Of a stretch of DNA of 64,000 nt, positions 53,229-61,429 are shown piece by piece; position 1 is the stretch's first letter; every line of letters begins with the position of its first letter. The notes below the pieces were generated by a model that made no database searches, was not told the origin of the DNA, and saw only the letters and a list, made by a program, of their open reading frames with translations. Origin of the DNA: Albidovulum sediminicola (GTDB taxonomy: Bacteria; Pseudomonadota; Alphaproteobacteria; Rhodobacterales; Rhodobacteraceae). The position numbers were made by a program, and so were the translations under genes. The DNA lies in contig NZ_JAOWLA010000011.1 of assembly GCF_025751575.1 (NCBI RefSeq), positions 62,001 through 126,000 on the forward strand. The letters run 5' to 3'.

Positions 53229-54407
53229 TCAGGCCGTCACGACCTCGGGGATCTTCCAGGCGGGCGGCGTGTTGCGGCTGCGATTCGAGCGCACCTCCCC
53301 GTCGATGATGGTCATGCCGACGCCTGGCAGGTTGCCGAGTTGCACCGATTCCAGGATGGTCTTGCCGCCGGAATGCTGGGCCTGGTCCATCAGGACGAAA
53401 TCCGCCGCAAAGCCGCGCTCGATCAGGCCCACGTCAAGCTCGCGCTGGCGCGCGGTGTTGCCGGTGGCAAAGCAGAACGCGATTTCAGCCGGGACATTGC
53501 CCAGCGCCGACAGCATCGCGACCATGCGAAGAATACCCAAAGGCTGAACGCCCGACCCCGCCGGGCCGTCAGTACCCAGGATGATCTGGTCCATCTTGCC
53601 CAGTTCGCGCGCCGTGTTCAGCGTCAAAAGCGCCGCGCGTTCATTGCCGTTGTGGACGATCTCCAACCCCTTGAGGCAACCTTCGCAGAGGCACACGATC
53701 TGGTCGTCCGGCAGGGCGGAATGGCCGCCGTTGATATGGCCAACCACGTCCGTGCCCGTTTCCAGCACCATGTCCGCGTCGATCAGGCCTGATCCGGGGA
53801 TCGACGGCCCGCCGGTGTGGATCGTCGACTGGATGCCGTACTTGCGCGCCCAGTCGACCATCTGCCGCGCGGTCTTGCCGTCCTTGACGGAGCCCAGCCC
53901 GACCTCGCCCAGGAACTTCACGCCGGCATCTGCGAGGTCCTTGAAGTCGTGCTCTTCCATCCCGTGTTCGATGACCGGCGCGCCCGCCAGAACCTTGACG
54001 CCCGAGGGGCGGAAGTTCTCGTACCAGCGCTGGGATGCGATCGCCATCGCCTTCAGCCCGACGATATCCTTGGGCCGCCCCGGCATATGCACCTCACCGG
54101 CCGAGATCATCGTGGTGACGCCGCCGTGAAGCGTGGAGTCGATCCAGTGCAACTGCTGCTGGCGCGGGGTGTAGTCGCCGACAACCGGGTGGACATGGCT
54201 GTCGATCAGCCCGGGGGCCAACGTCGTGCCCTGCGCGTCGATCAGGGTCGTCGCGCCCTCGGTGTCCAGGTCCGTTTCGCGTCCCCAGTCGGAAATGCGC
54301 CCGTCGGTCGCGATCAGGCAATCGGCGTCGTAGATCGGCTGTTCGAGCTTGCCCGAAAGCATCAACCCGATGTTGCGAATGACGAGCTTTCTGGACGCAT
54401 GCTCCAT
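53229..54407 (-). CDS. Enamidase-like amidohydrolase
   Basis: 392 residues. Amidohydrolase metal ligands are in order: His71 and His73 (DSHVHPVVGDY), Glu168 (FLGEVGLGS), His197 (TIHTGG), His224 (VGHINGG) and Asp280 (ILGTDGPAGSG). The blocks DYTPRQQQLHWIDSTLHGGV, TTMISAGEVHMPGRPKD and the ending SRNTPPAWK match the Eubacterium barkeri enamidase as I remember it. That enzyme is a bifunctional Fe-Zn hydrolase that opens 1,4,5,6-tetrahydro-6-oxonicotinate to 2-formylglutarate and ammonia. It converges with the hydroxylase-reductase operon and lies downstream of a polyamine-type ABC transporter, separated by a hairpin. Confidence 0.75.
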   Translation of the reverse strand: MEHASRKLVIRNIGLMLSGKLEQPIYDADCLIATDGRISDWGRETDLDTEGATTLIDAQGTTLAPGLIDSHVHPVVGDYTPRQQQLHWIDSTLHGGVTTMISAGEVHMPGRPKDIVGLKAMAIASQRWYENFRPSGVKVLAGAPVIEHGMEEHDFKDLADAGVKFLGEVGLGSVKDGKTARQMVDWARKYGIQSTIHTGGPSIPGSGLIDADMVLETGTDVVGHINGGHSALPDDQIVCLCEGCLKGLEIVHNGNERAALLTLNTARELGKMDQIILGTDGPAGSGVQPLGILRMVAMLSALGNVPAEIAFCFATGNTARQRELDVGLIERGFAADFVLMDQAQHSGGKTILESVQLGNLPGVGMTIIDGEVRSNRSRNTPPAWKIPEVVTA

Positions 54408-54434
54408 GATCGCCTCCCCCGGCCGGTTGGATCA

Positions 54435-54446
54435 TTAGCACGCTAA
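54435..54446 (-). promoter_or_regulatory. Palindrome upstream of the enamidase gene, possible MarR operator
   Basis: TTAGC-AC-GCTAA lies 28-39 bases before the enamidase ATG, where an operator overlapping a promoter would be expected. TTAG/CTAA palindromes are common MarR-family sites, and a marR gene lies just beyond this gene. Confidence 0.45.
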
Positions 54447-54450
54447 CACA

Positions 54451-54477
54451 TGCCGGCCCCCGATCAAGGGGCCGGCA
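54451..54477 (-). terminator. Hairpin between the potC-like permease gene and the enamidase gene
   Basis: TGCCGGCCCC (54451-54460) and GGGGCCGGCA (54468-54477) form a perfect 10-bp stem with a 7-base loop, 10 bases after the permease stop. On the minus strand it is followed by TGTGTTAG, not a T-run, so termination may be partial. Confidence 0.6.
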
Positions 54478-54486
54478 CCGGGAAGC

Positions 54487-55305
54487 CTAGAGTTGCAGGG
54501 CCTTTTGTTCGTCGGCCCGCTGGCGCGCGATGTTGCGCTTGGAGATCAGCGAGGCGGAGATCACGCCCACGGTCACGATCGAGATCAGGATCGTGGAGAG
54601 CGCGTTGATTTCCGGACTGACGCCCAGGCGCACGGCCGAGAAGATCTTCATCGGCAGCGTGGTCGAGGACGGACCCGCCACGAACTGCGAGATCACGAGG
54701 TCGTCGAGCGACAGCGTGAAGGCCAGAAGCCAGCCGGAGATGACCGCCGGGGCGATGATCGGAAGCGTCACCGACTTGAAGGCGTCGAAGGGCGTGCAGC
54801 CCAGATCCAGCGCCGCCTCCTCCAGCGACTTGTCGAAGGTCGCCAGGCGCGAGGACACCACCACCGAGACGAAGCACATCGTGAAGGTGATGTGGGCCAG
54901 AATGATCGTGAACACACCGCGATCCAGCCCCAGCGAGATGAAGAGCAGCAGCATCGCAAGGCCCGTGATCACCTCGGGCATGACGAGCGGCGCGTAGATC
55001 ATGCCCGAAAACAGCGTCCGCCCCGCGAAGCGGCCGGCCCGGACCATGACGTAGGCCGCCATCGTGCCCAGCACCGTCGCGACGGTCGAGGAGATCACCG
55101 CCACCTTCAGCGTGATCCAGGCGGCGCCCAGGAACGCCTCGTTCTGCAAAAGCTCGCCATACCACTTGGTCGAGAACCCGGCCCAGACCGTCACCAGCTT
55201 CGAGGCGTTGAAGCTGTAGATGACCAGGATCAGCATCGGCAGGTAGAGGAACGCGAAGCCCAGCGTCAGCGAGGTCGCGTTGAACCAGGAAAAGCGACGG
55301 TTCAT
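54487..55305 (-). CDS. Polyamine-type ABC transporter permease (PotI/PotC family)
   Basis: 272 residues with six membrane helices. The EAA loop is EEAALDLGCTPFDAFKSVTLPII, and the start (FNATSLTLGFAFLYLPMLILVIYSFNASK) and SLDDLVISQFVAGPSSTTLPMKIF are typical of PotI. It forms the inner-membrane channel with the PotH-like protein. It overlaps the upstream permease gene by four bases. Confidence 0.92.
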   Translation of the reverse strand: MNRRFSWFNATSLTLGFAFLYLPMLILVIYSFNASKLVTVWAGFSTKWYGELLQNEAFLGAAWITLKVAVISSTVATVLGTMAAYVMVRAGRFAGRTLFSGMIYAPLVMPEVITGLAMLLLFISLGLDRGVFTIILAHITFTMCFVSVVVSSRLATFDKSLEEAALDLGCTPFDAFKSVTLPIIAPAVISGWLLAFTLSLDDLVISQFVAGPSSTTLPMKIFSAVRLGVSPEINALSTILISIVTVGVISASLISKRNIARQRADEQKALQL

Positions 55306-56198
55306 TGGTTCGCCTCCCTCTGTTTTTGCTCGTTCCGCTGGAAGAGCACGATGGGTACGATCAGGATCAGGAGCAGCACGACGGCGACCGCCGAGGCCAC
55401 CGGCCAGTCGCGGTTGGAGAAGAACTCCTCATAAAGCACCTTGCCGATCATCAGCGTGTCCGATCCGCCCAGAAGCGAAGGGATGACGAACTCGCCGAGC
55501 GCCGGGATGAAGACCAGGAAGCAGCCCGCGATGACGCCCGGGATCGACAGCGGGAAGGTCACCAGCCAGAAGGCCGACGCCTTGGAACATCCCAGGTCCT
55601 CCGCCGCCTCGATCAGCGATCCATCGAGCTTTTCAAGCGCGGCATAGATCGGCAGGATCATGAAGGGCAGGTAGGAATAGACGATCCCGATATAGACCGC
55701 GTTCTGCGTGTTCATGATCGCGAGCGGTTCGTTGATGATCCCGGTCCAGAGCAGGAACTGGTTCAGGAACCCCTCGTTCGAGAGGATCCCGATCCAGGAA
55801 TAGACGCGGATCAGGAACGAGGTCCAGAAAGGCAGGATGACCAGCATCATCAGCGTCGGGCGCCATTCCTCGGACGCCTGCGCCATGCCGTAGGCGATGG
55901 GATAGGCCACCAGAAGCGTCAGCACGGTCGAGATCAGCGCGATCTTCAGGCTTGAAAGATAGGCCGTGACATAAAGCGCGTCCGTGGCCAGGAAGGTGAA
56001 GTTTTCAACGTCGAGGCCCGAGAGGAACTCCTTCAGCCCGTCCCAGCCCGCGGAGATGTCGAAGGTCGGCGTGTAGGGCGGGATGGAGATCGCGTAATCC
56101 GACAGCGCGATCTTCATCACGATCACGAAGGGGATCAGGAAGAAAAGCAGGAGCCAGGCGTAAGGCGTGAGGATGAGCAGAAGGCGGCGCAGGTTCAT
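55302..56198 (-). CDS. Polyamine-type ABC transporter permease (PotH/PotB family)
   Basis: 298 residues with six membrane helices. LTPYAWLLLFFLIPFVIVMKIALSDYA, the EAA loop EAAEDLGCSKASAFWLVTFPLSIPG and PALGEFVIPSLLGGSDTLMI are PotH signatures (each shown in part). It pairs with the PotI-like permease. Located 10 bases after the ATPase gene. No unusual features. Confidence 0.92.
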   Translation of the reverse strand: MNLRRLLLILTPYAWLLLFFLIPFVIVMKIALSDYAISIPPYTPTFDISAGWDGLKEFLSGLDVENFTFLATDALYVTAYLSSLKIALISTVLTLLVAYPIAYGMAQASEEWRPTLMMLVILPFWTSFLIRVYSWIGILSNEGFLNQFLLWTGIINEPLAIMNTQNAVYIGIVYSYLPFMILPIYAALEKLDGSLIEAAEDLGCSKASAFWLVTFPLSIPGVIAGCFLVFIPALGEFVIPSLLGGSDTLMIGKVLYEEFFSNRDWPVASAVAVVLLLILIVPIVLFQRNEQKQREANQ

Positions 56199-56208
56199 GA
56201 CCGCCCCC

Positions 56209-57354
56209 TCACTTCAACAACACGATGCCGGCGGTGTCCGTGAAGGACAGCCAGACCTTGTCGTCCCAGGTGATGTCGCGCCGCGCGATGCGGCGGTCGT
56301 TGGCGACCTGCGCCTTCATCATCCGGCCGCCGGGCAGTTCGACCTTGTAGGTCGAGATATTGCCCAGGTAGGCGATATCGTGGACCGTCCCCTCGATCAC
56401 ATTGGCGCGGTCGCTGGGCGGTTGCGTCGCGATGGCCACCTTCTCGGGGCGGATGGCGTAATGGACGCGCGCGCCCTTCGCGATCCCCTCGGGCGCGGTG
56501 CCGATCAGGGCGGGCTGGCCCTCGGCCCAGGAGATCGAGACCTTGCCGCCCGCGACATCGGCGACCGTCCCCTCGATGATGTTAACATCCCCGATGAAGT
56601 CGGCGACGTAGACCGAGTTCGGCGTCTCGTAGATCCGGTCGGGCGTGTCGATCTGGATCATCTTGCCGTGGTCCATGACCGCGACGCGGCTGGCGACGGT
56701 CATCGCCTCTTCCTGGTCGTGGGTCACGATCACGAAGGTGGTGCCGGTCTTTTCCTGGATGTCCATCAATTCGAACTGCGTGTCCTGGCGCAGCTTCTTG
56801 TCGAGCGCACCCAAGGGCTCATCCAGCAGCAGCAGCTTCGGCGCCTTGGCGAGCGAACGGGCCAGCGCGACGCGCTGGCGCTGGCCGCCGGAGATCTGGT
56901 GGGGCCGACGCTTGGCGAATTTCTCAAGCCGGACAAGGCGCAGCATTTCCTCGACCCGGGCCGGGATCTGCTCCTTCGGCATGTCCGAGCGGCGCAGCCC
57001 GAAGGCGATGTTGTCCCAGACGCTGAGATGCGGGAACAGCGCGTAGCTTTGGAACATCATGTTGACCGGGCGCTTGTTGGGCGGCACCGGGGCGATGTCG
57101 ACCCCGTCCAGAAGGATCGTCCCGCTGGTCGGCGCTTCGAACCCGGCGAGCATCCGCATCAGGGTCGTCTTGCCGCAGCCCGAGGGGCCGAGCAGCGCGA
57201 AGAATTCCCGCCGGAAGATATCGACCGTGATGTTGTCGATCGCGACAAAGTCGCCAAATTTCTTGGTGACGTTGCGGAACTGGATCAGCGGCTTTTCTGC
57301 GGGGTCGCTCCAGGGGGCGAAAACGGGGCGTGTGCCGGGCTGTGCCATTTGCAT
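56209..57354 (-). CDS. Polyamine-type ABC transporter ATPase (PotA/PotG family)
   Basis: 381 residues from ATG 57354 (GAGG 5 bases upstream). Walker A LLGPSGCGKTTLMRML, signature ISGGQRQRVALARSLA, Walker B LLLLDEPLGALD, His switch VTHDQEEAM, then a C-terminal TOBE domain (VHYAIRPEKVAIATQPPS). It powers the importer from the cytoplasmic side. A strong terminator separates it from the binding-protein gene upstream, as is common where the binding protein is needed in excess. Confidence 0.94.
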   Translation of the reverse strand: MQMAQPGTRPVFAPWSDPAEKPLIQFRNVTKKFGDFVAIDNITVDIFRREFFALLGPSGCGKTTLMRMLAGFEAPTSGTILLDGVDIAPVPPNKRPVNMMFQSYALFPHLSVWDNIAFGLRRSDMPKEQIPARVEEMLRLVRLEKFAKRRPHQISGGQRQRVALARSLAKAPKLLLLDEPLGALDKKLRQDTQFELMDIQEKTGTTFVIVTHDQEEAMTVASRVAVMDHGKMIQIDTPDRIYETPNSVYVADFIGDVNIIEGTVADVAGGKVSISWAEGQPALIGTAPEGIAKGARVHYAIRPEKVAIATQPPSDRANVIEGTVHDIAYLGNISTYKVELPGGRMMKAQVANDRRIARRDITWDDKVWLSFTDTAGIVLLK

Positions 57355-57370
57355 TCTGTCCTCATTCACG

Positions 57371-57401
57371 AAAAGACCCCGCACCGGCGCGGTGCGGGGT
57401 C
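57371..57401 (-). terminator. Intrinsic terminator between the binding-protein and ATPase genes
   Basis: GACCCCGCACC (57375-57385) and GGTGCGGGGTC (57391-57401) form a perfect 11-bp stem with loop of 5; on the minus strand TTTTC follows. It lies 19 bases past the binding-protein stop and should make that message more abundant than the permease and ATPase message. Confidence 0.8.
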
Positions 57402-57419
57402 CTGGTTCAAGCGAAGCGA

Positions 57420-58508
57420 TCAGGTCCCGGACTTGATCTTGGTCCAAAGCCGCGTGACACCACGGTTCACCTTCGGATCGTAGGGCGAGGTGGTGTAGAG
57501 GTTGGAGGTCGTTTCCTCGTCGGGATAGATGGCGCCGTCGCCGATCACATCCTCGTTGAGGAACTCCTGCGAGGCCTTGTTGCCGTTGGCGTAGTAGACA
57601 TAGTTCGACGCCGCGGCCGCGTTCTGCGCGTCCATCATGAAGTTGATGAACTTGTGGGCCGCCGACGGGTTCGGTGCATCGACCGGGACCGCCAGTTGGT
57701 CGAACCACATCAGCGCGCCTTCCTTCGGGATGTGATACTCGATCTCGACCCCGTTGTCGGCCTCGGCCGCGCGGTCGCGCGCCATGAGCACGTCACCCGA
57801 CCAGCCGAAGGCCACGCAGATGTCGCCGTTGGCCAGGGCGTTGATGTATTCCGAGGAGTGGAACTTCTGCACATAGGGCGCGATAGCGGTCAGAACCGGC
57901 TCGACCTTCTCGATCGTCTCGAGGTCCTGCGCATCGGGGTCTTCGCCGATGTAGCGCAGCGCCGCCGGGATGATCTCGGTCGGCGCATCCAGGATGTGGA
58001 CGCCGCAAGAGGCCAGCTTTTCCATGTTGGCCGGATCGAAGACCAGCGCAAGCGAGCCGACCGGCGCGTCATCGCCCAGGACTTCCTTGACCTTGTTGAT
58101 GTTCACGCCGATCCCGGTCGTGCCCCACATGTAGTTCACGGCATATTCGTTGCCCGGGTCGTATTTCGACACGCGGTCGGCGATGACGTCCCACATGTTG
58201 CCGATGTTCGGAAGCTGCGCCTTGTCGAGCTTCTGGAACGCGCCGGCCTGGATCTGGCGTTGCAGGAACGACCCGGTCGGGACAACCACGTCATAGCCTG
58301 AACCGCCAGCCAGCAGTTTGGTTTCGAGGATCTCGTTCGAATCGAACACGTCGTAGACAACGTCGATCCCGGTTTCGTCCTTGAACTTGGTCAGCAGTTC
58401 CTCGTCGATGTAGTCCGACCAGTTGTAGACATGAACCTCCTCGGCGCTCGCCGAGAACGCCCCGGCCGCGATGAGCGCGGCAACGGACAGCATTGTTCTT
58501 TTCATCAT
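57420..58508 (-). CDS. Polyamine-type extracellular solute-binding protein (PotF/PotD family)
   Basis: 362 residues. A Sec signal peptide (MLSVAALIAAGAFSASAEE) is followed by VHVYNWSDYIDEELLTKFKD, the PotF/PotD start, and GSGYDVVVPTGSFLQRQIQAGAF, YAVNYMWGTTGIGVN, VAFGWSGDVLMARDRA. These proteins bind putrescine or spermidine in the periplasm. The aminotransferase at 59466-60866 is of a putrescine-pyruvate type, which supports putrescine as substrate. Upstream GATCAAAA repeats tie the gene to the GntR regulator. Confidence 0.92.
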   Translation of the reverse strand: MMKRTMLSVAALIAAGAFSASAEEVHVYNWSDYIDEELLTKFKDETGIDVVYDVFDSNEILETKLLAGGSGYDVVVPTGSFLQRQIQAGAFQKLDKAQLPNIGNMWDVIADRVSKYDPGNEYAVNYMWGTTGIGVNINKVKEVLGDDAPVGSLALVFDPANMEKLASCGVHILDAPTEIIPAALRYIGEDPDAQDLETIEKVEPVLTAIAPYVQKFHSSEYINALANGDICVAFGWSGDVLMARDRAAEADNGVEIEYHIPKEGALMWFDQLAVPVDAPNPSAAHKFINFMMDAQNAAAASNYVYYANGNKASQEFLNEDVIGDGAIYPDEETTSNLYTTSPYDPKVNRGVTRLWTKIKSGT

Positions 58509-58552
58509 TGACTCCCTGTAGTGACGTCAGCAGGGCTTCCCCACTGACGACA

Positions 58553-58576
58553 TTTGATCAAAAATCCGATCAAAAT
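58553..58576. promoter_or_regulatory. GntR-type operator pair upstream of the binding-protein gene
   Basis: TTTGATCAAA (58553-58562) is a perfect palindrome, and a second GATCAAAA copy at 58568-58575 lies 12 bases from the first, so two sites face the same side of the helix. They lie between the divergent binding-protein and gntR genes. The same motif recurs at 59326-59335 and 59355-59364. Confidence 0.65.
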
Positions 58577-58670
58577 ACAATATGGCAAATTTCGGGGGGA
58601 ACCGATACCGTAGGCGCCCGAAACAACCACACCATGACCGGATGGTCTTTCTGCGAAAGGCGACAACTCG

Positions 58671-59330
58671 TTGAACGCTGATTTTCATAAGCCGCCAACA
58701 CACGAACTCGTATATCGCAAGATTCGCGAGATGATCCTGTTCGGAGAACTTGCCCCTGGTCAAGCAGTTACGATTCAAGGGCTTGTGAGCGATCTGAACG
58801 CGGGCATGACCCCCGTGCGCGAGGCCATCCGCCGTCTGACGGCCGAGGGCGCGCTGCAGTTTCAGGGTAACCGGCGGGTCTGCGTGCCCGAACTGACCCT
58901 TGCGCAGTTGGACGAACTGGCTTTCGCGCGGCAGGCCATCGAGCCGCAGTTGGCTTATCTTGCGGCCCAGAAGATCACGCCCGAGGCGATTTCAAAGCTG
59001 GAAAGCATCGACGAATCTCTCAACACGGCGGTGCGCCGGGGCGATGTGAAGGCCTATCTGGAACACAACCACCGTTTTCACACGACGCTATACGAACAGG
59101 CAGACGCGAGCATTCTTTTTGCCATCGCGCAGATGCTACTGCTGCGCGGCGGCCCGTCGCTGCGGGTGGTCTGCGGGCGGCTGGGCACCAACGGGCTTCC
59201 CGACAAGCACCAGCAGGCGCTGCTCGCGCTGCGGTCGGGTTCGCCCGAGGCGGTCGCAACCGCGATTCGCGACGACGTGAACCAGGGCATCGATCAGATC
59301 CGCATGACCCTTTCGAGTCTGGACGTTTGA
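58671..59330 (+). CDS. GntR-family regulator with FCD domain
   Basis: 219 residues from TTG 58671, the only start that keeps the whole winged helix (HELVYRKIREMILFGELAPG, LVSDLNAGMTPVREAIRRLT). The C-terminal FCD domain has three His/Asp metal ligands in the usual spacing (HNHRFHTTLYEQ and later segments). It probably controls the divergent polyamine transporter and the aminotransferase downstream, given the repeated TTTGATCAAA sites. Its stop codon TGA lies inside one of these sites (59326-59335), so it may be autoregulated with the next gene. Confidence 0.88.
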   Translation: MNADFHKPPTHELVYRKIREMILFGELAPGQAVTIQGLVSDLNAGMTPVREAIRRLTAEGALQFQGNRRVCVPELTLAQLDELAFARQAIEPQLAYLAAQKITPEAISKLESIDESLNTAVRRGDVKAYLEHNHRFHTTLYEQADASILFAIAQMLLLRGGPSLRVVCGRLGTNGLPDKHQQALLALRSGSPEAVATAIRDDVNQGIDQIRMTLSSLDV

Positions 59331-59368
59331 TCAAATCAGGTTGACATCCAATATTTTGATCATATCCT
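59326..59368 (+). promoter_or_regulatory. Promoter and two operators for the aminotransferase gene
   Basis: TTGACA (59341-59346) and TATCCT (59363-59368) are spaced 16 bases. TTTGATCAAA (59326-59335) lies just upstream of the -35 and TTTGATCATA (59355-59364) overlaps the -10. This arrangement fits repression by the adjacent GntR protein. The transcript leader is about 90 bases. Confidence 0.65.
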
Positions 59369-59465
59369 GAGCGCAATCGGCCAGGGCCGCGAATCCGGCG
59401 TGCCCGGACGCGCCTCTCAGACCTGAAGGTGCCGGACTGGCCGTCCCTCATTCCAGGAGCTCGCC

Positions 59466-60866
59466 ATGACGACGATCACCAACCACATGCCGACGAAGGA
59501 GCTTCAGGCCCTCGACGCCGCGCACCATATGCACCCCTTCACCGAGGATGCGGCCCTGGCGAAGAAGGGCGCGCGGATCATCACGCGCGGCAAGGGCGTG
59601 TTCCTGACCGACAGCGAGGGGAACGAGATCCTGGACGGGATGGCGGGCCTTTGGTGCGTCAACCTGGGTTACGGCCGCAAGGAGCTGGCCGAGGTCGCCG
59701 CCCGCCAGATGGAGGAGCTGTGCTACTACAACACCTTCTTCCAGACCTCGCATGTGCCCGCGATCGCGCTGGCCGCGAAGATCGCGGAACTGGCGCCCGG
59801 CGATCTGAACCACGTCTTCTACGCCGGCTCCGGCTCCGAGGCGAACGACACCAACATCCGCCTGGTGCGCCGCTACTGGGACGTGAAGGGCAAGCCCGAG
59901 AAGAACATCATCATCAGCCGCAAGAACGCCTACCACGGATCGACCATGGGTGGCGCCTCGCTTGGCGGGATGTCCGGCATGCACGCGCAGGGCGGCCTGC
60001 CGATCCCGAACATCGTCCACATCAACCAGCCGCACTGGTACGCCGAGGGCGGCGACGCCACGCCGGAGGAGTTCGGCCTGGCCCGCGCGCGCGAGCTTGA
60101 GGCGAAGATCGAGGAACTGGGCGCGGACCGCGTCGCGGCCTTCATCGGCGAGCCGATCCAGGGCGCCGGCGGCGTGATCATCCCGCCCGCGACCTACTGG
60201 CCGGAGATCCAGCGCATCTGTGACAAGCACGGCATCCTTCTGATCGCGGACGAGGTCATCACCGGCTTCGGCCGCACCGGAAACTGGTTCGGTAGCCAGA
60301 CCATGGGCATCAAGCCGCATATCATGACCATCGCCAAGGGCCTGTCCTCGGGCTATGCGCCGATCGGCGGGTCGATCATTTGCGACGAGGTTTTCAACAC
60401 CATCGCGGGCTCGGGCGATGATTTCAACCACGGCTACACCTACTGCGGCCATCCGGTCGCCGCGGCCGTGGCTCTGCGCAACCTTGAGCTTCTTGAAGAG
60501 GAAAAGGTGCTCGATCACGTGCGCAACGTCGCGCATCCCTACCTGATGGAGCGGTGGCAGGCCCTCAGCGACCACCCGCTGGTCGGCGAGGCGAAGCTGG
60601 CCGGCCTGATGGGCTCGATCGCGCTGACCCCGAACAAGGAAACGCGGGCAAAGTTCGCCTCGGACGCGGGCACAGTCGGCTATATCACACGTGAGCGCTG
60701 CTTCGCCAACAACCTCGTCATGCGCCATGTCGGGGACCGCATGATCATCTCGCCCCCGCTGGTGATCACGCCGTCCGAGATCGACATCCTGATCGAGCGC
60801 GCGACCAAGTCCCTTGACGAGGCCTATGCCAAGATCCGTTCCGAAGGCCTGCTGAAAGCGGCTTGA
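59466..60866 (+). CDS. Class III aminotransferase, putrescine-pyruvate type
   Basis: 466 residues. Lys291 in MTIAKGLSSGYAPIGG is the PLP lysine, with Asp262 in LIADEVITGFGRTG and the phosphate loop in YAGSGSEANDTNIRLVRRYW. N-terminal DAAHHMHPFTEDAALAKKGA and the length match SpuC-like omega-aminotransferases that use putrescine, cadaverine or taurine with pyruvate. The neighbouring polyamine transporter favours putrescine. CAGGAGC about 6 bases before ATG. A hairpin terminator follows. Confidence 0.88.
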   Translation: MTTITNHMPTKELQALDAAHHMHPFTEDAALAKKGARIITRGKGVFLTDSEGNEILDGMAGLWCVNLGYGRKELAEVAARQMEELCYYNTFFQTSHVPAIALAAKIAELAPGDLNHVFYAGSGSEANDTNIRLVRRYWDVKGKPEKNIIISRKNAYHGSTMGGASLGGMSGMHAQGGLPIPNIVHINQPHWYAEGGDATPEEFGLARARELEAKIEELGADRVAAFIGEPIQGAGGVIIPPATYWPEIQRICDKHGILLIADEVITGFGRTGNWFGSQTMGIKPHIMTIAKGLSSGYAPIGGSIICDEVFNTIAGSGDDFNHGYTYCGHPVAAAVALRNLELLEEEKVLDHVRNVAHPYLMERWQALSDHPLVGEAKLAGLMGSIALTPNKETRAKFASDAGTVGYITRERCFANNLVMRHVGDRMIISPPLVITPSEIDILIERATKSLDEAYAKIRSEGLLKAA

Positions 60867-60879
60867 GCTCAAAAGTTAC

Positions 60880-60909
60880 AGGCCCGCCCCCCACCGGACG
60901 GGCCTGTTG
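60880..60909. terminator. Bidirectional hairpin between the aminotransferase and tadV2 genes
   Basis: ACAGGCCCG (60880-60888) and CGGGCCTGT (60901-60909) form a 9-bp stem with a 12-base loop between converging genes. On the minus strand AACTTTTG follows; on the plus strand TGACC follows, so it should work better for the leftward Tad transcript. Confidence 0.6.
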
Positions 60910-60931
60910 ACCCCACCCATGGGGCGATCCG

Positions 60932-61429
60932 TCAACCCGCAGAGGTTGCGAGGACGGCAATGGGATGGGCAAGCCCGGCCAGCCCGATGGACACGCCCAT
61001 CGGGAACTGCCGCCCCGGCCGCATGGAGGCCCAGCCGGTTCCCGCAAAAACCGGGATGCGCTTCATGGTGAAGACGGCGGCGATGCCTGCGAACATCGAG
61101 AGCGAAAAGACATGGGCGAAAAGGCCCAGCGACCAGACCGGGATCAGCAGCATGAGCGCTGAAAGCAGCTTCACGTCCCCCCCGCCGAAGAGGCGGAAGT
61201 GAAAGCCGACCATTCCGGCCGCGAAGACCGCCCCCGCCACGAGCAGCCGCCAAAGCAGATCCGCGGGCGGGAAGGCCAGGGCGAACAGCACGAAGGCTGC
61301 CAGCAGGATCAGGCTCAGCACGTTTGGAATACGCAGAAAGCGCAGGTCAAACCAGGCCGCAGTCACCATCACGGGTGCCACCGCGATCAATGGCACGAAG
61401 GGGATGAGCGTCCCGGAGATCATGATCAC
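60932..61429 (-). CDS. tadV: Prepilin peptidase (A24 family, TadV/CpaA-like), second Tad locus
   Basis: 165 residues with about five membrane helices. The catalytic Asp residues lie in FDLRFLRIPNVLSL and RLFGGGDVKLLSA, the two-Asp signature of A24 peptidases without the methylase domain. It should process Flp pilins in the inner membrane. The start overlaps the stop of the LuxR-type gene by four bases (ATGA), so enzyme and regulator are made together. It is homologous to the truncated gene at 1-176. Confidence 0.9.
   Translation of the reverse strand: MIMISGTLIPFVPLIAVAPVMVTAAWFDLRFLRIPNVLSLILLAAFVLFALAFPPADLLWRLLVAGAVFAAGMVGFHFRLFGGGDVKLLSALMLLIPVWSLGLFAHVFSLSMFAGIAAVFTMKRIPVFAGTGWASMRPGRQFPMGVSIGLAGLAHPIAVLATSAG

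Noticed and set aside
54487-58508. ABC transporter as the importer for the ring-degradation substrate
   Set aside because: All four components match PotFGHI polyamine transporters, and the operators tie them to the aminotransferase side; a hairpin separates them from the enamidase gene. The possibility is not excluded but has no direct support.
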